From Amphirosellinia nigrospora (Eukaryota; Ascomycota; Sordariomycetes; Xylariales; Xylariaceae), in NCBI GenBank assembly GCA_004123355.1, contig SCHM01000004.1, forward strand, positions 1,488,001 to 1,552,000: a stretch of DNA of 64,000 nt. Direction: 5' to 3'. Made by a program: the position numbers and the translations under genes. Positions 25,201 through 38,200 of this stretch are shown here, piece by piece (position 1 is the first letter of the stretch; every line of letters starts with the position of its first letter). Below the pieces are notes generated by a model. That model saw only the letters and a list, made by a program, of their open reading frames with translations, did not search any database and was not told the origin of the DNA.

Positions 25201-26665
25201 GACAACTCATCCGGGACTCTCACTGCCAGGGTCGGCGTGATCCGAAACAACTAGAAGAACTGCTCGGGACAAACATGGCTTTGTGTACACGTCGTGCGTC
25301 ATTCTCCCTCCCGAGCCAAAGTTTTGCAGTATTGTTAACGGATATGTCCAGGTTTTTCACTCTGATTGGAGCCTTGCTATTGCATATGCCTTCGGATGGA
25401 AGCTTGCCCTCGTGGCTACAACCGTTACAGCGCCTCTCGGAATTCTTGCTGGATATTATCGCTTTAAATACGAACTCGAATTCGAGAAGATGAACAATGC
25501 TGTATTTGCAGAATCTTCCAAATTTGCTGCTGAATCAATTGGCGCTTTTCGGACAGTTTCGTCTCTCACTCTTGAAGACACCATTACTCATCGTTACGAG
25601 CTCCTCTTAAATGGCCACGTAGGTACAGCTTTCCGAAAGGCAACTTGGAGAACATTGATTTTTGCTGCCTCCGATAGCGTGAGCCTTGCGGTTCAGGCGC
25701 TCATCTTCTGGTATGGTGGAACTCTGTTGGCTTCTCACGAATATGGCATCCTGAATTTCTTCGTCTGCTATATCGCGGTTATTCAGGGCGCTGAAGGCGC
25801 TGGTCAAGGTTTCAGTTTTGGCCCCAATGCTGCACAAGCCACCGCCGCAGCGAACCGAATTCTGAGCATTCGTGAATCACGTAACAGAGCTGCCAGCTCC
25901 CAGACGGGACACATTCCCGACGCCGATGGCGGTATCAAGATTGAATTAAAGGACGTGCACTTCAGGTATCCCACGAGAAACGTCTCAGTTTTCAAGGGTA
26001 TCAGTATTACCATCGAAAAAGGGCAGTTTGCCGCTCTTGTCGGCGCTTCTGGTTGTGGGAAAACGAGTATTATCTCTCTACTAGAGCGTTTTTACGATGT
26101 GCAGCGTGGTCGTATCCTTGCCAACGGGACTGATATCTCCTCCGTCGATGTTTACGATTACCGCAAGAAGTTGTCCCTCGTAGCGCAAGAAGCGACACTC
26201 TTCCAGGGGACGTTACGTGAGAACATTCTCCTCGGCGTCAATCCCGACTCGATTTCAGAAGAGCAGTTGCATGCTGTATGCCGCGACGCCAGTATACACG
26301 ACTTCATTGTGTCATTGCCTGATGGCTACAACACTGAGATTGGTAGTGGTGTCTCTATCCGTGGTCAAAAACAACGTATTGCTATTGCGCGCGCTTTAAT
26401 TCGGCAGCCGAATATCTTACTACTCGACGAGGCGACCAGCTCTCTCGATTCTGAGAGCGAAAAGCTTGTGCAGGCAGCATTCGAACGTGCCGCGCAGGGG
26501 CGGACCATGGTGGTCGTTGCCCATCGTCTTGCTACCGTGCAGAATGCAGACGTCATTTTCGTTCTCGGCGAGGGCAAAGTTCTTGAAAAGGGCTCACATA
26601 CCGAGCTCTTGAAGAAGAAGGGCCCTTACTGGCATATGTGCCAGAGCCAAGCTCTTGACAGATGA
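22203..26665 (+). CDS. Full-size ABC-B (MDR/Pmd1-like) exporter, many frame breaks in 5' two thirds
   Basis: This has the architecture of a fungal multidrug ABC-B transporter, (TMD-NBD) twice, about 1,300 aa. Exon 1 (22203-22289) starts [16 protein letters not shown]. Later exons give [51 protein letters not shown] and [18 protein letters not shown], all typical TMD1. NBD1 has Walker [10 protein letters not shown], a Lys/Glu-rich insert after [14 protein letters not shown], the Q-loop [12 protein letters not shown], a signature LSGGQRQR readable only across frame changes, and Walker [16 protein letters not shown]2 is spread over frames from 24600 to 25250. The last 460 codons (25283-26665) are uninterrupted: [53 protein letters not shown]. 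The NBD2 signature reads SIRGQ where SGGQ is expected. At least nine frame changes lie between 22980 and 25260. It is either a decaying gene or a poorly resolved stretch. Confidence 0.9.
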
Positions 26666-27418
26666 TGCGCTTTTCATTACGCCGACTTTGGAGGATCATT
26701 TCAAATAAACTTTCAAATATAGACCACTCCCACTCAAACTAACGCGAGTCAGCGATTTGCCATTTATAAGGTTGCTAAAAGGGATACCCAACTCTAATTT
26801 TGAACTTAGGTACATTCTGTATACTTAGCTTTTAAACCACACATTTCTTACCTATCAAAAACTGTCCTGCAAATAATACAAAAAGGAACTGTATAATAAT
26901 AGAACTACTACAATTTCTAGCATTGAAACTGGATGGCTTATCAAATTAGACGCCGAAACAATACTGATGGTACGACTTGTAAATATGGTATTTTGTGCAT
27001 ATAACAACAGTCATGATAGGAATATATCAGACAACTTCACAGCGCTTCGTCACCCTGGTCGTATCGTTCTACTATCCTTCCACTTCGGGCTTTGTGAGGC
27101 CGGAAGTAATGCAAGTCGAGGCGCCTTTCCAATCCCACCAATCAGAGAACCCGTTGTGATCATGCTTAAACGAAACGCCGAGTTATCATCTCGTTTGGAA
27201 TAGTGTATACTGGATGAACACGTAATTCCAGTCTTGGCTTTGTATTAAAGTAGCCGCATGGGTTTGTACAAGAAGCGTATTGACTGTTTTTGCTGGTGAC
27301 TGTTAGTCTCGCCAGTTCCCCCGAAATAGCGACCTGTTTCCTCTCCTCTCGCTTCAAAACACCTAGTAATTCACCCAGAGACAATTTCGTGCAACTAATA
27401 AACAGTCAAAATCCTACG
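26666..27418. other. Intergenic between ABC exporter and CE16-like esterase
   Basis: This 0.75-kb spacer contains AT-rich DNA with AATAAT-type words just after the exporter (26870-26900). I see no gene. Confidence 0.6.
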
Positions 27419-28605
27419 ATGCCACCTCTCAAGACTCATCTTCTATGTTTCGCGGGGGCTTTTTTGTCCCTTGCTCCCGCGCAAGCAGCGGCCGCGAAGT
27501 ACATGGTAGTCTTGTACGTATCGTTCAAGCGGCAGATGCCGTTTCTCTTAGCCCTCGCGACTCTTGTAGCCATTGTACATCCACTAACATAACTTCCAGC
27601 GGAGCTCCTACTCGACGACTAACTCTTGGTAGGCAGCACAGCACCGTCGACGTCTAACCCTCTGGGGAACCCCCAGCTGCCTGGTCAGACTACATCGGGC
27701 GGGCTCAACTGGGTGGGCCAAGCCATTGCAGAGAAGAACACCTCGCTTGTGTTTGCCTATGATCTGGCTGTCACTGGCGCGACCACCGACAAAGAGATCG
27801 TGGACACATACGCACAATACAACTTTGACGACCAGGTCGAGACCCTCTTCAGCACTTATCTAAGTGGTAGCTTGGCACCGTGGGAGAGTGCTGGCGATGT
27901 ACTGGTTGCCGTGTGGGTTGGTATCAAGTGAGTAATTCTCGCAATTATTTTCTTCATGCTTTGGTCACTTTCAGTGCACAAGGTTTCCTATTTGAATGGG
28001 AAAGAGTGCCTAGTACCTTCTTGACCCCATCATAATCAAACTTCAAATAGCAATAACTCACTCTGAATAGTGACGTCGGCGAGCCATTCTGGGATGGTGT
28101 GTCCGCTCCTATCGCAACAATCTTGGACCGGTACTTTGGGCTGTTGGATACCCTATATGCGGATGGGCTAAGGAATTTTGTCCTGTTTACTATTCCACGT
28201 AAGTTTATCTTATCCTTAACTCCAAAAACCCCCTCCATAGGAGGGGTGTTATCTTCTATACAACGCTGACGCTGTATTAGCCTTTGATCGCGCACCTGCT
28301 ATCATATACGAGGCCGCAGACAAAGTAGCATCTCTACAGTCCGATATAAAGACGTACAATGCAGAGTTAGCGAGTCGCCTCGCTGCCTTTGAATCAAAGC
28401 ACAGTGATGTCGTAGCTCAGCTTTTCGATACAGCGCCCACATTCACCACAGTTCTTGATAACCCGACAGCTTACGGGGCCCCGGACGCAACCTGTGTGAA
28501 CGGCGATGGAAAGAGCTGTCTCTGGGCCGACACATACCACCCCGGCCTTGTTATTCATGAGAACCTGGCTGAGGCGCTTGTTAAGGCTGTGAATTTTTTC
28601 TAAGG
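27419..28605 (+). CDS. Secreted GDSL/SGNH-type esterase (carbohydrate esterase family 16-like)
   Basis: This is a putative extracellular acetylesterase acting on acetylated hemicellulose oligomers (CE16). Exon 1 (27419-27513) encodes a signal peptide MPPLKTHLLCFAGAFLSLAP with an AQA|A-type cleavage region, then KYMVV. Exon 2 starts at 27600 and gives FG-SYSTTNS (the GDS block carrying the catalytic Ser), then SNPLGNPQLPGQTTSGGLNW and VTGATTDKEIVD. Exons 3 (28071-28198) and 4 (28281-28605) contain VGIND (block III; the split codon spans the intron) and WADTYHPG, with the catalytic Asp/His pair near the C-terminus, ending KAVNFF. The first 40 nt of exon 2 show two small frame changes, so the expected Asp of GDS is not readable as it stands. 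CE16 is preferred over other SGNH esterases because of the SNPLGNP and GGLNW blocks. Confidence 0.8.
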
Positions 28606-29859
28606 TGTTGGTGTGAAGGAGAGGAGGAAGTGCTACTGGAGATTGTCATAAGGCACACAGACGCACAGACATGGATACCGAGACTCTTTGTACATAGTTA
28701 TATAGCCTCCACGAATGTAGTTTCAGAGACTTTCATGCAAAAATAGGCGTTTGTGACTTACCTATACCAGGCTTCTAACGAAGACTAAAATGTGTCCATG
28801 ATCAGAACTTGTATAGAGTGCTTAGAATAAGCTCAGTTTATCTAATAATCGACTACAGAGCCAAAGACGCCATGAATATCTATATCTATACAGCTCCAGC
28901 AGTCAGTCTCTCGAATTAGATCCGTATAATAGTGCAGTGGCAGCGCTTTGTGTATTATCGATATACGGAAATATACATCAAGTTCACGTCTTTAACAAAT
29001 AATCTTGCTTTATGCCGCTTCCCCTCTTTCCTCTTCTAGTAAATCCACGGCCCCAAAGACTCACGTTAGCGACTCAACAAGATATGAGACTATTCTATAA
29101 TGCCAAGTCCAGTCAAGGTAGCCCACAGTTACAATACAGCTGCTTCAAAAATCCAATAGGGTTATATAGTTTCTGGGCTTTCTCAACCATTGACGTAATC
29201 TACCTTGCATACCGAGGATGCCGATAACGCGATAACGCGATAACGCGATAACGCGATAACGCGATAACGCGATAACGCGATAATACGATAACGCGATAAG
29301 GCTCATCTGGTGCACGAGACAGCGCCCAGAATGACGGTGGAGGTACCACCGTGCCACCAACAATCGCGAGTGGGAGTTTCACTCGACCTCGATAAGCTAA
29401 CCTCACGATCCCATTACCCACCCCTTCACAGCAACGTTTTGCAGCATCTTTATTCAGATTTGACTGGACTGGCATCTTCCCTCTGTGCCACCGGCTATAC
29501 GTAAGTGAACACCTCGGTCCTTTCTTGTTTATCGCGTGTTTTAAATCATCTATCTCTGGCGTCGATAAGCTTGAGAGGCCCCTCCATCCGTCCACCTCGG
29601 AGATCTGTCAGTGCGACGAAATGAGACTGACCGTTGAATTCACCAACATAGAGCCCCTCAACGCACAAATATAAACATAAGCATATCAGATAACGCAGCA
29701 GTCTATATCCGACTTTGAAGCGATCGATCCTCCCCGTCTACCTCCTCTCTCTCCTATCTTACGTGCGACGAAGTGCAGCGTGGTGATTAAACCTCCATGC
29801 CGTCTGCTCTCTAATGACCGCTGTTGGATTCATCAAAGCCGCTTGATCCATGTTTCGAC
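28606..29859. other. Intergenic between esterase and FYVE-RING gene
   Basis: This 1.25-kb spacer holds the CGATAACGC array (29222-29299) and C/T-rich leader DNA at 29728-29760. I see no gene. Confidence 0.6.
29222..29299. repeat. 9-bp tandem repeat (CGATAACGC), about 8.7 copies
   Basis: Nearly perfect head-to-tail copies of CGATAACGC fill 29222-29299. The seventh copy is altered (GATAATACG). The array lies about 560-640 bp upstream of the FYVE-RING start. Its minus-strand translation gives an artificial RYRVIALS repeat that should not be read as a protein. Confidence 0.95.
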
Positions 29860-32202
29860 ATGTCTGATTCACCTGATGGCCGCGACCAAGGGGGCTCGCC
29901 TCCCAACGCGGAGAGTCGAACCGCCTAGCCGTATGACCAACGGTCTTTATCACCCCCCTAACTTCATCACCAACTCCATCGAGCACGACGAAGAGAATCC
30001 CACCAACAGAGTTCCCCAACAGGGGGTGCAAGAAAACCACGGACACCACCTAGTTGACGGCGAGGGCGCGGAGTCAGATGTTAAGAATGCCGGTCCGCGT
30101 TCGGCGATCCGCCAGAATACCCCGGCTAGTACGGCGAATACACCGAACCCAGGTGATGTCTCAGGACCATCCCCAGCAAACATAGCTACCGCCATTGCAG
30201 CGCTTACGGTGCGAGGCTCTGGTGCCCAAGCGGAAGGTAATGCGGGTGCATATGGCGAGCTGAATAGGGTCAACGGCATAAGTACACCCAGTAACACGGG
30301 CGACGACTCCCCAAGTCCAACACCTTCACCTCCGCCTCCGCCTCCCCAATCACCTCCACCAGCCTCTCGACAGTCGCCTACTTCTACTAGTGCAAGTCTT
30401 CACCAGCCAACAAGTCGGGAGGGATCCGATAGTCAAGCCGAGAATGCAGGAGATAGTGCTCATCGCCCCGTCCCATCTCAATCTCAAGATAGCGCCTCGG
30501 GTCCAATCTCACATCAAGGTTCTCAGAGTGATACCGAAGGTCAAAACCATAGCGACGAAACCAATGGGCCAGGCGACAGCCGAAACTACAGTCCAGGTGA
30601 GAATGAGGTCGCCACAGAACATGACCAAGTACCAGATACATCCCAACAAGACAACTCGCTTAATCAACAGCTCAGCCGAAGCATTCCATCATTAGATACG
30701 GCGTCTAGCAGAGACGGTAGAGAGCTCACCGCAAACCCCAGTACCAGCCAGGATGACTTTCAATCCCAACAGTTAAGCCTCAGCCATACGCTTCAAGAGT
30801 CCCAATCGTCAGACGCAGTACCAGCACCCGCAATGGCAGCAGCGCCCGGGCCGTCAACAGCTCAGCCCCTGGGGTCATCATCATCTATGAATCCGATAGC
30901 ACCGAGTTTCGTTCCAGGACCGGAACAACTAGATGTACCTCAGTCCATTACACTGCCCCGTGGCAACCTGACGCCGATGTAAACTGTTGCCCGATATGTG
31001 GTGCGAAATTCGGCATATTCCTTAGGAGGCATCACTGCCGGTAGGCTCTACCTACACAATATTGAGGTACTTGACGATAAAATAGGACCATTCTAGCTAA
31101 CAATCCACCTTGCTAGTAAATGTGGGAGAGTAGTCTGTGATGGATGCTCCCTCATCGCATCACCATTCCCCACCCCTACATCGTTCGACCACCTGGAGAT
31201 CCAGGACCGGTTATGCAATTCTCATACCCTGGAGTTGAACGAGGTATTGCAGACTTTAATTCTATTGGAGGTGGAGAACGAGTTCGACTTTGCAATCCAT
31301 GCGTTCCAGACCCAAACACGGCCCCGCCCCAACCACCGCTATCTTCACGGCCCATTATTGTTGATGGACGAGCATCGCGTGCGAGACCCCGAATGAACCA
31401 TTTGGTAATCATAGTGCCGATGCAAGGCCGTACACGCAACATCCTCAGCTGCGTCCCCAGGGTTATACGCCTTCTAGAAATAGGAGTGCCACTACAGTTA
31501 GTACAATCTGATCTTTAATTTGCCTGACAACTATTGCTAATATAGAGCCTATAGAGCGCTAGGCATGGCCAAGAATACATTTCCTTCTTTCCTTATTCAT
31601 CTACTTCTAGCCAGTACCCACCACCCAATGCCGCTTACTTTTCTCAAACTTCAGTACCTCACCGTCGTGTATCGAGCAGTGGACTTATTTATCCCCACCA
31701 CATAGACCGTTTTGGCGGGGTTCATGGTTCCTCGTCTTCTGGTTTCGCGCCACCGTTCTCAGGTTTGAATCGACCTCTACCTAGAATACCAACGCCAGAG
31801 CCGGAGATTCCGGAGGAGGATGTATGTCCAGTGTGTCATCGTGAGCTACCCTCTCGGTCATTTCCCAATCATGAGGCTCTGCGAGAAGCCCATATCAACA
31901 ATTGCATCACATCCCACAGCAACTATAGAGGAAATCAGCCTGTGAATACGACCGCGCCTGGAAATCATGGAACACCCCCACCGCGGACGACTCGAAGAAC
32001 CAGAATGTTTCCCTACGTCGCCACGGAGAAGGATTGTGTTGGCGATGTAGAATGCACTATCTGTCTCGAAGAATTCAAGGTCGGCGATCAAATGGCACGG
32101 CTGGAGTGTTTCTGTCGCTTCCACCGTTCGTGTATTGATTCATGGTTTGTTAATCGTCCCGGTCGATGCCCCATTCACCAACATGATAGTTTTGGCTATT
32201 GA
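29860..32202 (+). CDS. FYVE and RING finger protein (Pib1-like E3 ligase)
   Basis: This combines a PI3P-binding FYVE finger with a RING finger, the architecture of endosomal/vacuolar E3 ligase Pib1. The ATG at 29860 gives MSDSPDGRDQGGSPPNAES. A frame change near 29930 then leads into a long disordered Ser/Pro/Gln region with a polyproline run (about 30,318-30,365). The FYVE domain begins near 30,955: WQPD (the WxxD motif), CCPICGAKF, then RRHHCR, an intron (31040-31115), KCGRVVCDGC, HRITIPHPYIV and RVRLCNPC. A second intron ends at 31610. Near the C-terminus come a CPVC...H-x4-C small finger (31825-31905) and the RING (32055-32180), CTICLEEF...FHRSCIDSWF...CPIH, where the last ligand is His. 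It stops at TGA 32200-32202. At least four one-base frame changes occur (near 29930, 30970, 31150 and 31400). An alternative in-frame ATG upstream (29780 frame) looks less natural. Confidence 0.87.
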
Positions 32203-35200
32203 AGCCTCATTTGGGTTTTCTTTTGTACCCACATGATACCCCTACCGCCAGTATGATAGCACTTAGCTATTGGAGGTAGACCTGTTGCATCAAACACTCT
32301 TTCCTTTTGTCCTTCGTCTCCAGTTCATGTTGTCCCGTCTGAGGCTATGAATTTTTATCTCCTTGTAATCAAGTTGTGTCGTTTGGCATCTGGTATCCAA
32401 AGATTGGTGCTTCTTGCAGCACAGTTGCCCAGCATAGGATTGCGTCTTCTTGTTTCCATCTACAACAAGACAAGGTTGATACAACGGTCGTTTGGAGTTA
32501 GGCGTTGGCTACCGCACCCATTTTTGTTTTATAGGCGTCTCGCATCCCTTAAATAATTGTCAAGGGCTCAGAATTGCATTAACATGGCACGGTGTTGGGG
32601 TGTCAGTTCGAGATCAAATCCAGGGGCGTCAGGATGGTGTAGTATAATGTGCTTGCCTATGGCTACACGATAGATACCTTTACAGTACTGCTATTCAAAA
32701 CGGTTGGACGTTTAACCGAACAGGCCCCCAGTGATAGACCTACTCACAAAATAAAGAAGACATATTTACTGAATCGTGCAACCTACTGTTTAGATACTCT
32801 TAGTTTAAGTCAGTTTTGATAAAAGCCTAATCCGCGCACACCCTCGTCATCATGTTTGAATCTCAAGCAGAACATAGGAAGTTCTTTGTCCGCGAACCTA
32901 AGATTCCGCGATTGTCTCTGTAAGCCGGCTACCTATCCACACATTTTGGTAGGCACTTTCAGTGGCAGGTGATAAGCCCAAGAGACGATATTAGATGTTT
33001 CGGCAAAGCACACCTTTTCTTGTTGGTTATCTCATACTAGGGGCAGTTGTCTCTTAGGTGTAGGGGAATGGGGGAAGCAAAGATACTTGCGGTGTTTGTT
33101 GCCTATCTTTGTCACCGAGTTTACGTGAAAATTGCATGATAAATTGGGGGTATACAATGCAGGTTTCTTCCTGACCATTGATCTTCCTCTGGGAATTCTA
33201 TTCGGGGACCTGAAAGATGCAGTTGTTGATCCGTCATCAGGCCGTTGGTCAGATGCATTCCTGGGGCCGAAACATTGCATGCAGCAAGTGAGTCGTGGAC
33301 GTAAGAAAGACGCAAGACTCTCTAGTCACCGACCCCTAGCGGGTCATATAATTGGTAGACTGAACTCCAATTGCAAAATTCCAAAGCCTCTTCGTCGTAC
33401 CAGTCGTTGGCAATGGACGGGTTGGAAATCTTGATTACGGAATGCTCCGGGTTGAAGTTTGTACACTTTCGTGATCGCCATTTCTTACAACATAAGGTAA
33501 GTTTGTTACGCCTTGTTGCGGTCTGTTTGTTGTTTGATGAAGATCAACAGAGATGAGGAATATGGGCATGACCTACATTAGCAGACGGAGCCGAACAAGC
33601 TACAGGGGAGCGGCAGCACGGTCGTAGACCGCTAGAAAAGGATCGTCGGAAGGAGAGAGAAAAAAAGAGTGCAGGTACAGTAGTGTGTACTTACACGAAC
33701 CCCACGGGAGAAGAAAATAGATCATCTTGGCTGTGATGTCATTTCTGCGTCCCCCGTACCACAAAACAAGGTTATTCCTGAGCAAGGAAGATGGCAGGCA
33801 GGAATCCCGGGCGCTTTTGGCTGTGGAGTTTTTCTGTTCCCGCCGTCCATTGACATGAGCAAGCACCGACTTGAGCGTAGCTCGCTCATTCAGCCCCCGT
33901 TGGCCGGGATTATGCGTCGGGCGATCATATCAAGTAAGTGGTGCTGCCGATCGTCTCGGTGATGTCTCGTTTTTCAGCCGTGCTGTTTCGTGGGACAGGA
34001 AGTAGTGCGACGCGACACGGCATTACGAACCGCAGAGTTATGTTGTACCGCCGAGCCCAGCATATTTGATACTGTAGTGTGCCCATCTATGCGTGCAATA
34101 CGGAGTATCACGGGCGGATATGCAGGATATGGGAGAGTTGAAGCCTTGGCTGAGGCTCTGTGATTCCTTCGAGGCCACTGCTAGCCGTTACACGCTTTCG
34201 TGACGAGGTCCTCCCTGTCTAACACGCCATAAGTCTCTTTCGGCATCGTCTACCGTTCAGGAAAGATTCCCTTGAGCAACAACATCAAAACCCAACAATA
34301 AGTTAGACGTGTGTTTTCACAGGATTAGCTGTAGCTTAGCTCTAACGAGCGAACGTCTCGAGGAAGGCCAACCAGGTAGAAGCTTGTGTATTAGTTACGC
34401 CGTGGGAGACTTACTGTATCAGAATACGAGCCCAGCTATTCGTTTCGTCCTTCCGGCCGATCTTCAGGTGCCCTGAACTAGTTTGCACTGGTACACCAGA
34501 GGGCCCCACGTCTCTGTTTTGCTGGCCTAGATAAATCGACGATAGATACCATAGTGCTAGGAGGGAGTATGTCATAGTAGAGACTTTGTTTGGGGTTTGT
34601 GCGAGCTGGCGATTCTCTGTGCCAAAGTCTCAGGGACGGATGGCAACACCCTGCTGGATACCACCAGTTTAAAAAGTAGGAATATACTCGTAACAGCTTG
34701 TCGTCCGCATACTATCTGTTGTTGGATGCTTGGACGCCTAACAGCCGTCTGCTAGGTTTCCATGTGACACTTGTGAGACTAGTCTGCTTCTTGTTGTAAG
34801 CTCGTTTCGCGCATTCGATTCGGCACGCGTTGAGGCATTCAAATGTTTCCATCGGTCCAAATCTCCCAATCCCCGAATTCTAGCTCTACGACAATGTCTG
34901 GCAGGACGAATAGGCCATTTCGTCTATGTGCTTTGTAACCTGCTACGTTTCTTTTTCGAGATTCTCATAACGTTGAATGGTTGCGTTGTAGACTATCTTG
35001 TTAATGAAGCAGACACTAGTCGACATTGGGTTTGTTCTAAGGAGTTCGTAATCACAATCTGTCGGATAAATAGTCTATTCGTATTAATCAGTACCCGTGA
35101 CTAATAAGAACCAGCGCCCGTTTCGTTGTCACTGCGATATTCCATGATCAAACTCTCCATGGTATAAATTGTGTATGCGGGATAAGGGTCGTTAAGGGAT

Positions 35201-38200
35201 TGCAGGGGTAATTCCACTTATAAAAGCCGCATTCTCATAAGGCATCTTTCCGACGTAAGCACAAGAAAGAAGCAAGCACTTAAGATGCAGATGGTGGTGC
35301 ATGGACGAATCCATTTGCGGACTACATGTACGCTAAGCCGTTTTACCCAATGCCGTCATTGTGGCTGAGTGGCAGTCATTCACACGGCTGGCGGGTATAC
35401 AAGTATGTATCAGGTGACACTAAAGACATTGAGTCACCTACTACTGTATGTATCTGAGAATCCCTTGACTATACCTACAGTGCACTGGTATTAACAGCAG
35501 TGAATGCTGTATTACTAGCAGTATTGAGGGGCCACCGAAATTTATGTGTTGTCCGTTGCTGGCAAAAAGAGAATCGACACGTAAAGTAAGGCGCCTCGTA
35601 AAGCAATTTAAGATATTACGACGTTCTGAAAAGTTGCCTATGATAGCAACTCGGACGGATACCTTCGGAGATATTGATTAGGTAACTTCCACATAACTAT
35701 TGGTGCGACAATACAGTACGCTACGATCCTTTAGCTCGCTTATCACTAGTTTTTGCTGGTCATCATCCACTCGCAAACTCTATACCAACACCATCAAACC
35801 ACATCTCGTTGGTGCGCTACGATGCTCGATTCACCTAGGCTAATTTCCTAGGCTAACATAGTCGAGTACATTGGCTGGATACCACCGATAAACACCAATC
35901 AGTAAGTAGATATATGCCCTGCTGACACAGCGACTGAAATATGCGATGATCCTGTGCACGGCTCGTGAAGCACTGGAGTAGAACCAAAGGGTATGACATG
36001 ATGTCACTGAAATTCCAAGGGATGAGGACCAGCACAACGAACCAGCGTAGTAGACATTGTCGTGAACCGATGATAGCAACGAGAGGCTGGGTATAGGAGT
36101 GGCGACGAAGGAATTGCAGACGGGTTTGCAGAGCTGACACACAGGTTCTAATAAGGCCGATGTTTTATGAATGGTGAGATGGGGAGAGGCGGACGGTGGA
36201 AAGGGAAAAGACTGGCACAGCTGGAATTTGTGATTGGCGGGGCGCCGACACAAGATTAGCGCAGATCGTTGCACATGACATCACTCCGGTGTTTGCGCTA
36301 AGTGGGCGCCGGTTGTCTTCTCGGTGGGGTGGATGATCCATGCTTACCTATTCCGGTGCTGAGGCAGGTAGATACAAGGAACATTGCTTGTAGGTAGTTG
36401 TACTTTGGGCTTATGGCGGGTAGGTAGGCATCAATTGATAGCTCTTACCTAAGGAAGTACACACTGGGAGATGAGTGTACAGTATGAATTGGAGTACGCT
36501 GCGACCTGCATGCACCTTTCTGTCAGCAGCTTTCAATTCTGCTGATCCCCGTCCTTCATCTTTCTTACTCCCCTCATCCTCGACTTTGACTGGACGAGGG
36601 TAAAAAAAGATGGGCCCAAGGGTCTCAGGGTCCTTTCCCGCTATCCAGGCCGATTCAAGGCAATAATAAGTTTTTGTCCATCGAGGTTGTCATACCGAGG
36701 CTAACATTCCCTTCCGCTTCAAGAAATAGGTAGGGGAAAAACATTATTTGATTGATTGATCATCAGCATTTCGTCTGGCATCAAGAAACGCTTGACCCGG
36801 AGAACTAAGATGAGGTCATTAGATGTTTCACAGGCCTCGCATCCTGGTCACATTTCATCATTGTTGCCTGCATTGGCAACGCCTCATGGAAGTACTGTGA
36901 GTAGTAGTGCCAGGAAGCAGACAAAATTTTGGCGCATTTCGTCGCGGGTGGGAATCTCAGTCCTCCATCCTCGACTTCGCTCCCCCTCGAATCCTTGATC
37001 GGGGATTGCCATGTGCTCCAGTCGCCAGGCACATGCGTGATTATGCATAGCGCGTCTGAAGAAATGGCAATTCCTCCAGGAGCTATACTACCTACCTAGG
37101 TAGCTTTTCTCCCGCCATTTTTATACCGACCTTGCCCTAGGTAGTGGCGTGCGCTACTGTAGGTATCTCAGTACTACTATGTACCCCGAGCAGACCCGAG
37201 CAAAATTCAGGGTCCTCCCCCTTTTTCATATTGTATCAGACCCTTTACCCCTGTGCTGGTGCTGGCGAGGACGGAGACGGAGACGGACTGGAGACTTGCG
37301 CTTCTCACCCCTCCTCGCAGTCTTTGGCCAATGGCTCGCCATGCTGTGACTGATCACGCGCGCCAGAAAGACGGAAACATCGTGGAAACACTGTACGCTA
37401 GCCGTTATGGGTCACTTTCCTGCCTGTGCATGGTGCAGGTGCTTATCGATCAACGTGCCAGGTGGTATTACATTTGCTTCCGACACCACTTGCAGTGTAA
37501 AGGTATTATTTCACTTCAGCCTTAATGTAACCCCCCGTGATGATGATATTTTTGGACGGGTTTAATTGCTGTTGGTCCCGATCATCCTTCTACACAACTT
37601 ATTGTATTGCATTGTCGTGCGATCTGGCAATCAGACCAGTGCCAATATTACACTCTGTATATGCCCTCAGGCATTTCGGTACGTCCAATCAAGAGAGTGC
37701 TCTTACCGAAGTGATCGGCATTTGGTTGTTTTTCTACATTCTATCCTGTCCTATCACAGAAACTGACTACTGCTCTATGCTTCGCACTAAATAACTTCAG
37801 CGTGTCCGGACGAAGATCATGATAAGTTGGCTGGGTCGACAGCGGACACAAGACATCTGCTGTTCGTGTGGACTTTTTTTCCTTTGACTTTTGAGACGTG
37901 TTGTAGATCATGCTATTTAATTCATTGCCTTTGTGGGTAAAGTCGGTGCTGAAGCCCAATGGAGACACCCATTCCATACGGAAGGATTCATAACAGTGGT
38001 CATGACATGTGGTGTATTATTAGGCGGGCTTGCCAACATATATTACACGTAGGTTTTCCCCATACCAAGGAACCACATTTTGTCAAAACCCCATCATCGG
38101 TGGTATCCATCGCCGCCGTTATACAGTAGCAAGTAATAGAGATATGGTCTACTTATTCTACTATAATTGAACAAAGAGGTATTGCCATATCTATGATCAC

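Noticed and set aside
29200-29595. Minus-strand open frame with RYRVIALS repeats
   Set aside because: It is created by the CGATAACGC array, and sequence outside the array has no coding character.
22203-32202. A secondary-metabolite or detoxification cluster (exporter, esterase)
   Set aside because: No PKS, NRPS, terpene or P450 gene or pathway regulator is present. Neighbours are housekeeping genes.
35840-36274. 144-codon minus-strand open frame
   Set aside because: No ATG start, no similarity, and it is contradicted by an overlapping frame of equal quality.
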